Source of the DNA: Ophiodon elongatus
Lineage: Eukaryota; Chordata; Actinopteri; Perciformes; Hexagrammidae
Direction: 5' to 3'
NCBI GenBank assembly: GCA_016806645.1
Contig: JACSYO010001675.1
Location: forward strand, 551,001 to 615,000
Length of the DNA: 64,000 nucleotides
Positions 45,370 through 55,088 of this stretch are shown one piece after another. How positions within the stretch are numbered: the stretch's first letter is position 1; each line of letters begins with the position of its first letter. The position numbers were made by a program, and so were the translations under genes. The notes under the pieces were generated by a model. That model was not told where the DNA came from and made no database searches. It worked only from the letters and a program-made list of their open reading frames with translations.

Positions 45370-47862
45370 TTGGGGCCCCAAAAAAGAAGAATAAAATTAA
45401 ACCTGCAAGAAGCGATGTACGGGTCCTTGCACCTTTGTGCACGTCAGGGGTGCTGGCGGGATGCCGGCTCACCCGGCCGAGAATATCTGCAACCATCGGA
45501 CAACGTGACAACATGAGCAATTCATGTAAAACTCAAAATGGCCGGCTTCTGATACGGTTTGGAGCATGGTCCCAAGAGATTTATTTGTAAGTTTACATGT
45601 GTTACATAAGCCTACCAAATCTTGTTTATTTTTGTCAAACGTACTGCGAGGGCTGCTTTATCGAATTTTGTCGGAATTTTGTTGACATTTTGTAGGGGGC
45701 GCTATCGAGCCGATTCTTAATTTTGAAGCATTCCAAACATATCATATAACTACATTTAGGTCATTAAATGTGTGTGCTATGTTTTAATCTGTTTTGAGCA
45801 TGTTTAGCCCCTCAAAAACATATTTGCGTTTCATGTTGAAGAGGGAGTTGCTACGGCAACAGACTTAGACGAAACAACAATATTTTGATAACTTTTAATC
45901 ACTAAGGTTTTTACATTGTACTGATCAAATTTGAAGTCTATCTGATGATTTAGCTAGGAGGAGTTCGTTCAAATAAAGAGCCAAGAAATATGCAAAAATG
46001 AAAGGAAAAATCCCACAGAAATCAAAATGGCCAACTTCTGGTACGATTTAGAGCATGGTACCAAGAGACTTTCTTTTAAGCCTACATGTGATACATATGC
46101 CTACTATATTTTGTCTATCTATGTCAAACATACTGTGAGGGCTGCTTTGTCAAAACTTTGTAGGGGGCGCTATCGAGCAACCTTTCCACTCTGAAGCATT
46201 ACAATCTTGTCAGGTAACTATATTCATGACTTTGAATGTGTGTGCCAAGATTAGTTACGTTTCAAGCGTGTTTAGGCCCTCAAAAGTACCTTCGTTGTTG
46301 ACGGCGAAGAATGGGTCGCCACGGCAACGGCGTTACACAAAACCTCAAATGCTCTGTGGGCTGGCATTATGAACTTCTTACATATGTGTGGTAGTAATTT
46401 GATATCGATCTGATTTACGTACTAAAAGAAACAGGCCAAAGTATAGATGCTTTAACTTCCTGTTACCAGTAGGTGACTTTGATTCAAAATTAGACTGTAC
46501 ATGTCTTCAGGCCTGGAGTCTCATCCAACATGTGAAATTTAGAGAGGATCTGATCATGTGGAGTTGAGTGAAATCGGTTTATTTGTTCACGGCGAAGGAT
46601 CAAAGTTCATAGAGCCGCAACATCGCCGCCCTTTAACGAATTCTTATAATCTTCACAATGAAGCATTAGCAAAGTCTTAAGGCTTTTCTGACAAACTTTG
46701 AAAGGGATCTGATGAATTTGCTAGGAGGAATAGATCAGAGTATAAAACTTGTCATTTTCTTTTGCCAATAGGTGGCGCTCTGATATTGTGAAACGTTTTG
46801 CATTGGAATGCGCTCAGGCCTTAACTACCATCATGTACAAGAAACTTCGGGCAAATTGGATAATGTACCTTGGAGTTACAACAACATCCAATTTTGTGGC
46901 GAACCGCAAGAAATGGGCGTATACTTGGAGCCCCACAACGTCAAGGCCGTTCAAAGACAACTCGCCATTTTGATAACTTTTCATCATCAACGTCTTCAGA
47001 TCATTCTGACCAAATTTGGAGTTGATTGCATGAATTCTGTAGGAGGAGTTCGTTCACGTACAACTTCTGAAAATGATGAAAAATGGCTTAAAATGCAGAA
47101 ATTGGGCAATTTACTGCATCGCCCCCTAGTGTTTGAATATAACGAAAATGACAGAGTAAGTTAAAGGAAGCGATGTGGACATATGCTATAAATTTGGTGA
47201 TGATAGGCCAAGTGATTTGGATGTTACGTGGATTGAAAACTAAGACACGCCCCTTAGAAGTTGATTGGTCCTTTTTGTTCTCAACACAATGAGATATCAA
47301 CAAGCTTTTGATAACTTGTGATGACATTGAACCAATAATGAACCACATAACATTTTGTAAGAATCGGAACCAGCGTTTAGGAGGATTTGGAAATAATGTG
47401 TTTTTCACAAAATTCAAAATGGTGGAAAATCTAAGTAGGCGGAGCTTAATGGTACCTTACCTTTTTTGTAGACCAGACGGAACCGGACATGTGTGTCGAA
47501 TTTCAAGTCAATTGGTGATTGGGGGCGAATTTCATTAGCTTTCAAAAGAAAAATAATTCTAGGGGCCGCTATAGAGACATTTCTTTCTACCCAAATGCGA
47601 GAGCCCTAAAATATCAAATTTTTCACCCGTTCTGATATGCATGTCAACTTTGGCAACTTTTCAGATATGATAAAGCCCCCAAAAAGGCAGTTAGATTGCA
47701 GAATATTAATAATGATAGTAGGAATAATAATAATTAACATTCCAGTTTCAATAGGGTCCTCTCGGACCGACTTCGTCGGTGCTCGGACCCTAAAAATAAA
47801 CATTCCAGTTTCAATAGGGTCCTCTCGGACCGACTTCGTCGGTTGCTCGGACCCTAATAATT
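45370..47862 (-). repeat. hairpin-ended dispersed repeat, copy 2 (longer)
   Basis: Inverted relative to copy 1 at 33785-34938 and longer by about 850 bp. It ends on the right with two tandem copies of the terminal hairpin unit (GGGTCCTCTCGGACCGAC...GTCGG...GCTCGGACCC) followed by CTAA|T. The extra left part has an internal duplication: 'aaaatggccggcttctg...gtagggggcgctatcgagc' (45535-45710) and 'aaaatggccaacttctgg...gtagggggcgctatcgagc' (46025-46180). No transposase-like frame was found. The left boundary is approximate. Confidence 0.6.
47737..47858. repeat. duplicated terminal hairpin unit
   Basis: AACATTCCAGTTTCAATAGG+GTCCTCTCGG... occurs twice in direct repeat (from 47737 and from 47799), each ending GCTCGGACCCTAA. 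Within each unit GGGTCC and GGACCC, and CCGAC and GTCGG, are complementary, so each can fold into a stem-loop. Confidence 0.85.
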
Positions 47863-47940
47863 AAAATTTTCATTTAGTTGATGTATTACATGCCAGGGGA
47901 GATTACTGTTCTAAAAAAAGCTTTCCTCGTGCTACACACC

Positions 47941-48207
47941 TGGCAACTGTGGCTTAGTGGTGAGCAGGGTCGTCCTTCAATCAGAGGATCAGTGGTTCGA
48001 TCCCCGGCTCCGCTAGACCATGTCTATGGGCAAGACACTTAACACCAAATGTCTCCCGTAGCTGTTTCTAATGTTATCTACTACTGATGGGCAGGTGGCA
48101 CCTTAGCTCCATTAATGGGTGAATGATGTCATGTAGTGTTAAAGTGCTTTGAGCGGTCGGAAGACTAGAAAAGAGATATGCCAAGGACAGGTCCATTTTT
48201 TTTTTTT
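47941..48207 (+). mobile_element. tRNA-derived SINE, fullest copy
   Basis: Head 'ggcaactgtggcttagtggtgagcagg' (box A) and 'atcagtggttcgatccccggctccgc' (box B), body 'gggcaagacacttaacacc', 'gtggcaccttagctcc', 'gtgaatgatgtcatgtagtgttaaag', and tail 'gagatatgccaaggacaggtccatttttttttttt'. It matches the other five copies in the window and serves as their reference. Confidence 0.8.
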
Positions 48208-49624
48208 ATGTGTACAGGACCATTTAATAATCCAGCTTGTTATAGGCTGCATTACTATTGTGCACTGACTATTTAAATCAGCACCCATGTTGATGCTCAG
48301 CTTCCAGTTACTTTTACCAATGACTGCTTATTTCTTCTTTTCTTAGTCAACTGTTGCTCAGAGGGATCATTGTTTCTTTCTGCTTTTTCATTATTTGTAT
48401 AGCGTTTCATTCTCCATGTAAAAAACAAAGCCTTCATAAAAAATAATATCTATTTGTAGAGACAGCTTTCTACAACCTATTAGCATGAATGACAACATAT
48501 AGCGTATTCCTCACAGCCATCTCTGACTGTAACAAATCAAGCTTTTGTGGCAGTTGACTTGAGCAGTGGTGTTCATTAATCACAACGACAGTCCATACAA
48601 CATGGATACGACTCCTAGTACGATCCAGCAAGACTCATCCAAGCCAAATAAGCAAAAAAAGACATAATCCACAAAAACTTGGGATCTTCATAATTCATGA
48701 ATTGAGACCAGTATCCTTATATAAGGATACCTTATATAAATAAGGACACTGATAATAAGGTTTTTTATACAAATAAACCTTTATATACATATATATAAAT
48801 AAACAACCCGTAAAAAGGAACAATAAAATAAAACAGCTCTACTCAAGCCTTGAATTTGCCAACAACTAAATCAAAATTTGGCCTTTATTTCAGGCTATAC
48901 AATATCCCTAAACACTCCCAAATACCTGAGTAGATATCTTATATGCTGAAGTAATTGATGTCATCACATTGCTTGAATATTATAGCCCAGCTGGGCCTTT
49001 TCCGGGAGCCAATAGTGCTTGCTTGGCTTGTGCTGGAATAAAAATTCTGGGTTTGCAGAAGATGTTTTCTTCTTGAGACTGGAACATCAGACATATAGTC
49101 TCTCTCGCAGCTCAGGTTTTTGCCTTAGAGTTCATGTGACATAGAAGTTTCTGAAAGTCTGCTCTGGCAGACCCTCTGTTCATCCAGGCTAAACTTTTGT
49201 TCATTCAGATATACCGATTAATTCAAGGAGAAAGAGCATGGCTGAAGGAGGACAGAGAGTAGTAAAGAATACATTAAGGAAAGGGAGGGAGGGGTGGGTG
49301 CATTTAGTACACATGCCACATGCAAACCAATCCCTCTCCTAGTGTCAGTCCACTTTTCAGCTTTTTCTCCTAGCACCTGTGACAAAACATACAAATTTGA
49401 CCACATTCTTCCATTTTTTCCTATTTCCAAACCCTTACCTTCTCACCTTCACCCATGTTGTGTTATTTGTGGCACAAGATAGTGGTGTGAAAAACCACAC
49501 TTGAAAAGCACACAAGGTCCAGCCAGACATTCAGTAATGCTGGAAAGTGCAACAGAATATGACAGTGGAAAGGACAAGACTAATTAGCCACACACTGTTA
49601 AGCTCCAAAGAAAAGGAGAGGAGC

Positions 49625-49722
<98 letters not shown>

Positions 49723-50079
49723 AGAGAGAGAAAGATGGAGAAAGAGACAGGCACACAGCTTGGACACTGATGTGCTTGTGGGACAAACAAGCAAATGAGT
49801 GCAGTGGTTTTCACAAAGTTCACAGTATTATTGTCTGCTGGACAAACATGGACTTCAGTATAGTACTAGGCTTAATATATTTATTGAGTCTGGATTGAGC
49901 TTGAGTTTGAGTCATGTCAACAGGGAGGTTATTCCAGAGGAAATGGGCACAATAAGAATAGGCCCTGCAGCCAGCCGGAAGTTAGTTAAAAATGGCCGGT
50001 GCAATTTCAGGGAGGTGTCAGGCTATGCTCTTTGACATTTATAACAGGCAGGTCCTCAGAATGACTCATTCAATATTGG
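48208..50079. other. unassigned stretch
   Basis: No gene recognised. Contains a GT microsatellite at 49631-49719. Open frames near 49218-49500 have no known motif. Confidence 0.4.
49631..49719. repeat. (GT)n microsatellite
   Basis: About 44 uninterrupted GT units. The long Val/Cys and Thr/His open frames over it are artefacts. Confidence 0.95.
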
Positions 50080-50235
50080 AATGACGAGACCATCCACTCG
50101 TGAACAAGTTTAAGCTTTTGCCATTGGGACGTTGTTTCAGGGCAGCCATTAGGAGCACTAAACAATTCCATGTCTCCTTCATCCCAAATGCTATTAATAT
50201 GCTCAAAAGCTCTGTGTTCTGAGAGTAGAAAGCAC
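50080..50235 (+). pseudogene. LINE C-terminal scrap
   Basis: Plus-strand translation gives KFKLLPLGRCFRAAIRST and QFHVSFIPNAINMLKSS, resembling the extreme C-terminus (LLPSGRRYR...SFFPQAIRLLN type) of CR1/Rex1-like LINEs. Only about 50 residues remain. Confidence 0.45.
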
Positions 50236-50398
50236 AGGATGGAATATAGAAGATCAGACAGGTATGAAGGGGCGTGCCAAATATATAATTTTGTAAGTCT
50301 GTCCTCTTTCAGCAGGTCAGAAAGAAGGCCAGTTAACAAAACCAAATCCATGCGCACTCCAATAACATACCAGCCAGTTCATTGAAGTAAGCCTATTG

Positions 50399-50947
50399 CA
50401 GGTCTTCAACAGGGGGTCCGCGACCCCTAGGGGGTCTGCGAAGGTACTGCAGGGGTGTTGTGACAATTTTGGTTGATTAGACAATTTTTCATATTTTTTT
50501 CCCCCAATCCCCCCCCCCAATTTCAATGTCTTTAAATACACATTAACATGAATCCAACATATTGTAGATAATGGATACATGGAGGCAGAAGATGTCATCT
50601 TTCAGGAAAGAAAAACGTCAATTTGAATAGCTTGTATGAATGATTATCATGCAATTGACAGACAATGTTGATATTGGCATTGGTATCAGCTGACAAGGTA
50701 TGTTTATGAATGGCAGTGGCACGGCCACCCTACTCACTGAACCTTGCACATGTTTAAAATAAAAACATGAATATATGAACCTGTGTATTTGAATAGCTTC
50801 GTATTAAATGCATAACAAGGTATGTTTATACATAACACTCGGCCCAGTTTAATCGGCCCACAATTGTCTACAATATAGTAGGGGGTCCCTGCTCCATCTC
50901 TCTATCAGTTTGGGGGTCCTTGGCCTGAAAAATGTTGAAGACCCCTG
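50399..50947. mobile_element. hAT-type MITE, 549 bp
   Basis: Starts CAGGTCTTCAACAGGGGGTCC and ends AAAAATGTTGAAGACCCCTG, giving inverted repeats of about 18 bp with mismatches. It is flanked by a perfect 8-bp duplication GCCTATTG (50391-50398 and 50948-50955). No coding sequence. The termini are of the Charlie/SPIN-like 'CAGGGGTCTTCAAC' hAT kind. Confidence 0.85.
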
Positions 50948-50956
50948 GCCTATTGT

Positions 50957-51600
50957 ATTCACTCAATTAAATTACATTTATTTTGTATAGCACAAAATCA
51001 CAAATTTGCCTCAGAGGGTTTTACAATCTGTACACATACGACATCATCTGACCTTTGACCCTTACATCAGAACAGGAAAACCCTAAAAAAAAAAACTTTA
51101 AGGGGAGAAAAAAGGGAAGAAACCTTCGCGAGAGCAACAGAGGAGGATCCTCTATCAGGATGGACAGAAGTACAATAGATGTCATGTGTACAGAATGAAC
51201 AGCATAACAGAGTTAAGATAAGATAAGATAATCCTTTATTAGTCCCGCAAGGGGAAATTTGTAGTACAAGTACAAATTACAACACATTCCATGTATATGA
51301 CAGAAATTATACATATAATGAGAGTACTAGTCATGATTAAAAAGTTACAACAACCAATAATAATGGATGTAGTAGAATAATAATGATAATAAAAGCAGTA
51401 ATGGTATTGGTAATACTAATAGCAATGCAACTAATAATAATAATAGCAGTAGGTGTCAGGCAGGACCAGGGTCCAGATAAAACCACGATCCACCCTAACC
51501 CTAACCTGTGAGGAGAGAAAGCACAAAGACTCTGGGGAAGAAGTAGAGTTGGTAATGTGCATTGATGGGACATGAATTCATACATCATCATTAGCCCTCA
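50957..51600 (-). mobile_element. L2-like LINE 3' UTR, longer fragment
   Basis: Reverse complement of the L2 3' UTR from the terminal AATT-rich tail ('attaaattacatttattttgtatagc') to 'agtactagtcatgatt', an (AAT)n-rich part, 'gtgtcaggcaggaccagggtccag', 'gagagaaagcacaaagactctgggg' and 'gtgcattgatgggacatgaattcata'. It corresponds to about 60051-60510 of the full copy but keeps an AAT-rich segment that copy lacks. A ~60-bp second insertion sits at 51214-51276. Confidence 0.8.
51214..51276 (-). mobile_element. very short LINE 3'-end insertion
   Basis: Where other L2 fragments read 'cagagttacaacac', this one reads 'cagagtt' + (AAGAT)n + 'aatcctttattagtcccgcaaggggaaatttg...' + 'ttacaacac'. The inserted text is the terminal ~60 bp of a Rex1/CR1-like LINE (minus strand), with a TTA-sized duplication. 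Confidence 0.65.
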
Positions 51601-51624
51601 CTTGTACGGGACCAGAGACAATTA

Positions 51625-51866
51625 TTGGTAAATGGACTGTACTTGTATAGCGCTTTTTCTAGTCTAGCAAGGTGCCACCTGCCCATCAGGACTAACTAAC
51701 ATTCATACAACATTCATACACCGTAGGCACAGCTAAGGGAGCAACTAGAGGTTAAGTGTCTTGCCCAGGGGCACATCAACATGGACTAGCGGAGCCGGGA
51801 ATAGAACGGCTGATCTTCTGATTGAAGGACAACCCTGCTCTTCCACTGAGCCACAGTCGCCCCGAT
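51625..51866 (-). mobile_element. tRNA-derived SINE
   Basis: Minus-strand copy: plus-strand text starts 'ggtaaatggactgtacttgtatagcgc' (3' end) and ends 'tccactgagccacagtcgccccg' (the tRNA-like head). Boxes are readable in reverse complement. Compared with 47941-48207 it lacks the 'gtgaatgatgtcatg' block. Confidence 0.8.
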
Positions 51867-51963
51867 GCTGACTCATCTTTCTGGCAAAGTCACTCAGTCA
51901 TCCTGGCTGACTGCAGGCCAGGCCACACAATGGGTGCTTGCTCTTGCAAGACTACTCTGTCTG

Positions 51964-52171
51964 AATGTCTGAGGTGGATATGTGAAGGTAGAATGTTTAA
52001 GGTGGATATGTGAAGGTAGAATGTCTGAGGTGGATATGAGAAGGTAGAATGTCTGAGGTGGATATGAGAAGGTAGAATGTCTGAGGTGGATATGAGAAGG
52101 TAGAATGTCTGAGGTGGATATGAGAAGGTAGAATGTCTGAGGTGGATATGTGAAGGTAGAATGTCTGAGGT
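51964..52171. repeat. 28-bp minisatellite, 7.4 units
   Basis: AATGTCTGAGGTGGATATGA+GAAGGTAG repeats with 28-bp period from 51964 to 52159 (seven full units) plus 12 bases. Variants alternate GTGAAGG and GAGAAGG. Open frames over it (FYLLISTSDILPSHIHL repeats on the minus strand) are artefacts. Confidence 0.92.
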
Positions 52172-52321
52172 CAGCGACAGCCAAAGGGCCGGGTATGGCC
52201 CGGGGGCCGTACAATGCCCAGGTCTGAACTGGAGGGACCTCAACACCAACAACACTAAAGATATGTGGCAGGAGATCCAGAATGTCACAGGCTGTAAAAG
52301 CAAGAGCGCCCCATCATGATA

Positions 52322-52446
52322 ATGGTAAATGGACCTGTACTTGTATAGTGCTTTTCTAGTCTTCTGACCACTCAAAGCACTTTACCACTACATGACATCA
52401 TTCTCCCATTCACACCCATTCATACACTGAGCCACAGTCGCCCTGC
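52322..52446 (-). mobile_element. tRNA-derived SINE, internally deleted
   Basis: Plus-strand text 'aatggtaaatggacctgtacttgtatag' to 'actacatgacatcattctcccattcac' joins directly to 'actgagccacagtcgccctgctc'. About 120 bp between the 3' part and the tRNA-like head are missing. It lies inside the LINE fragment upstream of the Gypsy element. Confidence 0.7.
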
Positions 52447-52840
52447 TCGTGTGAGGCCACGTTGCCAGATGAGCTGAACACCCTTTATCGCTTTGATCTC
52501 CTCAACAATGAGTCAGCTGTCAATTCTGTCCGTCTCCAGAGGACCGGCCACTGTCAGTATCCACAGCTGATGTAAGGAAACCCCAGATGAGGGTGAATAT
52601 GAGTAAAGCTGCTGGGCCTGATAACGTTCCTGGTCCTGTACTAAGAACATGGTCCAGCCAGCTAACTGATGTCATCACTGGTATTTTCATCATATCACTG
52701 TCACAGGAGAGAGTTCCCTCTTGCTTCAAGACCCCATCATTCCTGTCCCTAAAAAGTCTGCAGTGTCCAGTATAAATGAGTATCACCCTGTAGCATTCAC
52801 CCCCATTCTGATGAAGGGCTTTAAAAAACTGGTTCTCCAG

Positions 52841-53363
52841 TGTAGCGGAGTTAATGATTCCACTTGCCATCACTGGCCATTATTTGCAATCACTACTGTT
52901 ATTACTAATCCATATCATTTATATATTATTTCCTGTTATTTTTGTCTGTCATTTACAATGCATTATTATTAGTTTCCCACTGAGAATAGCGTGTTGGGTG
53001 CCATTAGCGCCCTCTGCTGGGCCCCTGCAGACTTGAGCGGTGCGCCCCATAGATTGTTACCAGTCTGCTGTACGCTATCTCCGAGGTAGGTTGATCTGTA
53101 ATAAGCTCCGTAACATTGTGCTAGCTTAATAAGAAATCTCTGTGGAGTAACTTAACAAACAGCTAGCTAAAATAATTGTTTCTATTATTTTACTTTGGCA
53201 GTTCCCGGAGCTTGTTGCCACGAAGTGGGCTGTGAGAACTCTAATATGTTCGTTCGTTACCAGCTTGCTGTCTCCGTGAATAAACGGCTGGTTGGAGCCA
53301 AACCGTAATAAAGTGTGCCTGGATTAATACACAACGCAAGAGAGAGAGTACACAACTGCTACA
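52841..53363 (+). repeat. Gypsy 5' LTR, 523 bp
   Basis: Begins TGTAGCGGAGTTAATG and ends CAACTGCTACA. Its first 246 bp pair base for base with 60020-60050 plus 63786-64000, with seven substitutions counted by eye and no gaps. Polyadenylation-like AATAAA hexamers lie near 53278 and 53307. The element inserted after CTCCAG in a LINE; the matching target duplication is outside the window. Confidence 0.9.
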
Positions 53364-53364
53364 A

Positions 53365-53376
53365 TGGTGCCGTGAC
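53365..53376 (+). promoter_or_regulatory. primer-binding site (tRNA-His type)
   Basis: TGGTGCCGTGAC starts one base after the 5' LTR and is complementary to the 3' end (...GTCACGGCACCA) of vertebrate tRNA-His. The next bases (CCC) diverge. This is where minus-strand DNA synthesis would start. Confidence 0.8.
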
Positions 53377-53750
53377 CCCTTCTTCTCCTCTGGGATTTCT
53401 GCTGTTTCATCGTGGGAATGCAGCTCCAACGCGCTGCTGCATATTAAAGCCGCGGTGCCGTGAGTCGCCAAACCTGGCTCGGTTTACTGAGCATTGACTG
53501 TGTTTCATGTATTTTGGACAAAAGAGAAAAAGGGACGTTACAACAATGTGTTAAATGGATGCAGTTTCTGTCAAATTATGAATTTATTTTTATTTTTTTC
53601 TCGAATTTTTTCTCGAATTTTTCTCAATGCCCCTCCTACTCAGATACACCTTGACAGATTCCTCCCATTCTGACTTTCACGACTTGCACATTCTTGGATT
53701 TTGGGTTTTATGCTTTTCACTGAAAATGGATTCATCTGGTATAGGCAGGT

Positions 53751-55038
53751 TTGTGGTTTAGCTCATCATTACCGACCGTGGGTGGGCTTAGGGAGGGAAA
53801 ACCTGTAACATCTACCCCTCATCATGCTGTGGTGGATCAGAGTGCATGTGATGATGCATTTGCTGCTACTAATGTCAGATTGGGTGAGCAGTCTCCCCCT
53901 TCTGTGGGTCAGGATGTTGGGAATGTCCCAGTGGATGTTCTCAATGACTTGGTGAAGCAGATAGGGACCAGTATTGGAGAGAATATTGTCTCATGTCTTA
54001 AGTCAATTTCAGCTAATGATGTCAGTGTGGCTCGATCTGCCATTGCTGATCTCTCCAAGGTTAACCTCACAGTGAGCCACCAAAGTTATGAGCCACACCC
54101 TTTCAGGGGGGACAGCACTGACAGAATTTCCATTTCTGAGTGGGAGGAATCTGTCAAGGTGTATCTGAGTAGGAGGGGCATTGAGTTATGTGACCAGGCA
54201 GAAGAAGTATTGAGCAGGGAGGGCGAGTGATGTTGTGAAAGTTGGGTTACGTTGCAAACCCACTTTGACCTTACAGTCAGGGCCTCAGCCCATTTTCGAC
54301 ATACTCAAACAGCACTTTAGTGACAGTGTGACTTCTTTCATGCCTCTAGCCGACTTTTATGACACCAAGCCATCCTTCACTGAGACTGCTGTTGACTACT
54401 GGATTCGGCTTAACAAAGCCATTGACACTGCTGTTGAGGGACTAAAAAGACAAGACAAGACTCTTGACAACCCCTTCCGCGAAGTAACGGTCATGTTCAT
54501 CACTCACTGTCCTGATCCTGAACTGTCTCTAGTCTTCAGCTGCAAGCCACTTGAGGAATGGACAGCTGCTGATGTTCAAGTCCGGCTGGATGAACATCAT
54601 CGTAAGAAGCGTCTCCAGCAGTGTCAGGCCGCACGCCCAGTCAGTAGCTTGCCATCCGCCCAAGCAGTGGATGTCCTACACAGCCATGTTCAGAATGCAG
54701 TGAACTCTCCTGCTCCTCAACCGACCGCAGCTGGTAGGCCCTTTTCAAGTGATGGTCAGTCTCTTGAACATGTTATCACTCTTCTGGAGCGCTTGTTAAC
54801 TCAGGAGTCCTCTCAACGTTCCAGGTCGCCTAAACCAAGGAATGGCAGTCGCACCAGGTTTAGGGGTCCGTATGTCATTTGTGGGAGCAACGACCATGAC
54901 ACAATGTCCCACTGTCGGAGTGAGCGTCTATGCTTTCGCTGCCATGCTGCTGGACATCAGGCAGTGGCGTGTTCTGTCGTCCCTGGTCCTGACTCACCTG
55001 CTTTTCGATCTGGTGCTCCTGCGCAGCAGGAAAAGTAG
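53751..55038 (+). pseudogene. Gypsy gag (capsid, zinc knuckle), frameshifted
   Basis: Two open segments, 53751-54230 and 54235-55038, in different frames. The first carries LVKQIGTSIGENIVSCLKSI and YEPHPFRGDS; the second FDILKQHFSDS, LADFYDTKPSF, DYWIRLNKAIDTAVEGLKR and VMFITHCPDPELSLVF, the capsid-like core. The C-terminus has CFRCHAAGHQAVAC (54930-54971), an intact C-x2-C-x4-H-x4-C zinc knuckle, preceded by a degenerate one (ICGSNDHDTMSHC, first Cys pair reduced). The frame break is near 54220-54230. The true start is uncertain: an ATG at 53726 in another frame reads MDSSGIGRF before a stop. It would package the element RNA into particles; this copy cannot make one continuous protein. Confidence 0.8.
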
Positions 55039-55088
55039 CTGGCCCACGCGAGGAAGGGACTAGTGGAGGGCCCGACAATATATCCCCA

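Larger units (their letters stand above)
51867..52840 (+). pseudogene. Rex1/CR1-like LINE fragment, target of the Gypsy element
   Basis: From 52440 the plus strand reads CEATLPDELNTLYRF-like text (ccagatgagctgaacaccctttatcgc), then DVRKPQMRVNMSKAAGPDNVPGPVLRT (written here in parts: VRKPQMRVN, MSKAAGPDNVPG, PVLRTWSSQLTDVITGIF), and SSINEYHPVAF with GFKKLVLQ just before the LTR at 52841. This is the linker and first third of a reverse transcriptase, with frameshifts near 52735. Its continuation should lie beyond the Gypsy element outside the window. The upstream part (51867-52320) includes a 28-bp minisatellite and 'ggagggacctcaacaccaacaac'; a SINE splits it at 52322. Confidence 0.6.

Noticed and set aside
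47941..48010. tRNA gene
   Set aside because: Only A and B boxes with a SINE body behind; no complete cloverleaf and several dispersed copies.
49531..49823. Val/Cys- and Thr/His-repeat open frames on both strands
   Set aside because: They are read-through of a (GT)n microsatellite.
51890..52375. Minus-strand repeat protein (SDILPSHIHL units)
   Set aside because: It is a 28-bp minisatellite in frame by chance; 28 is not a multiple of three, so other frames repeat too.
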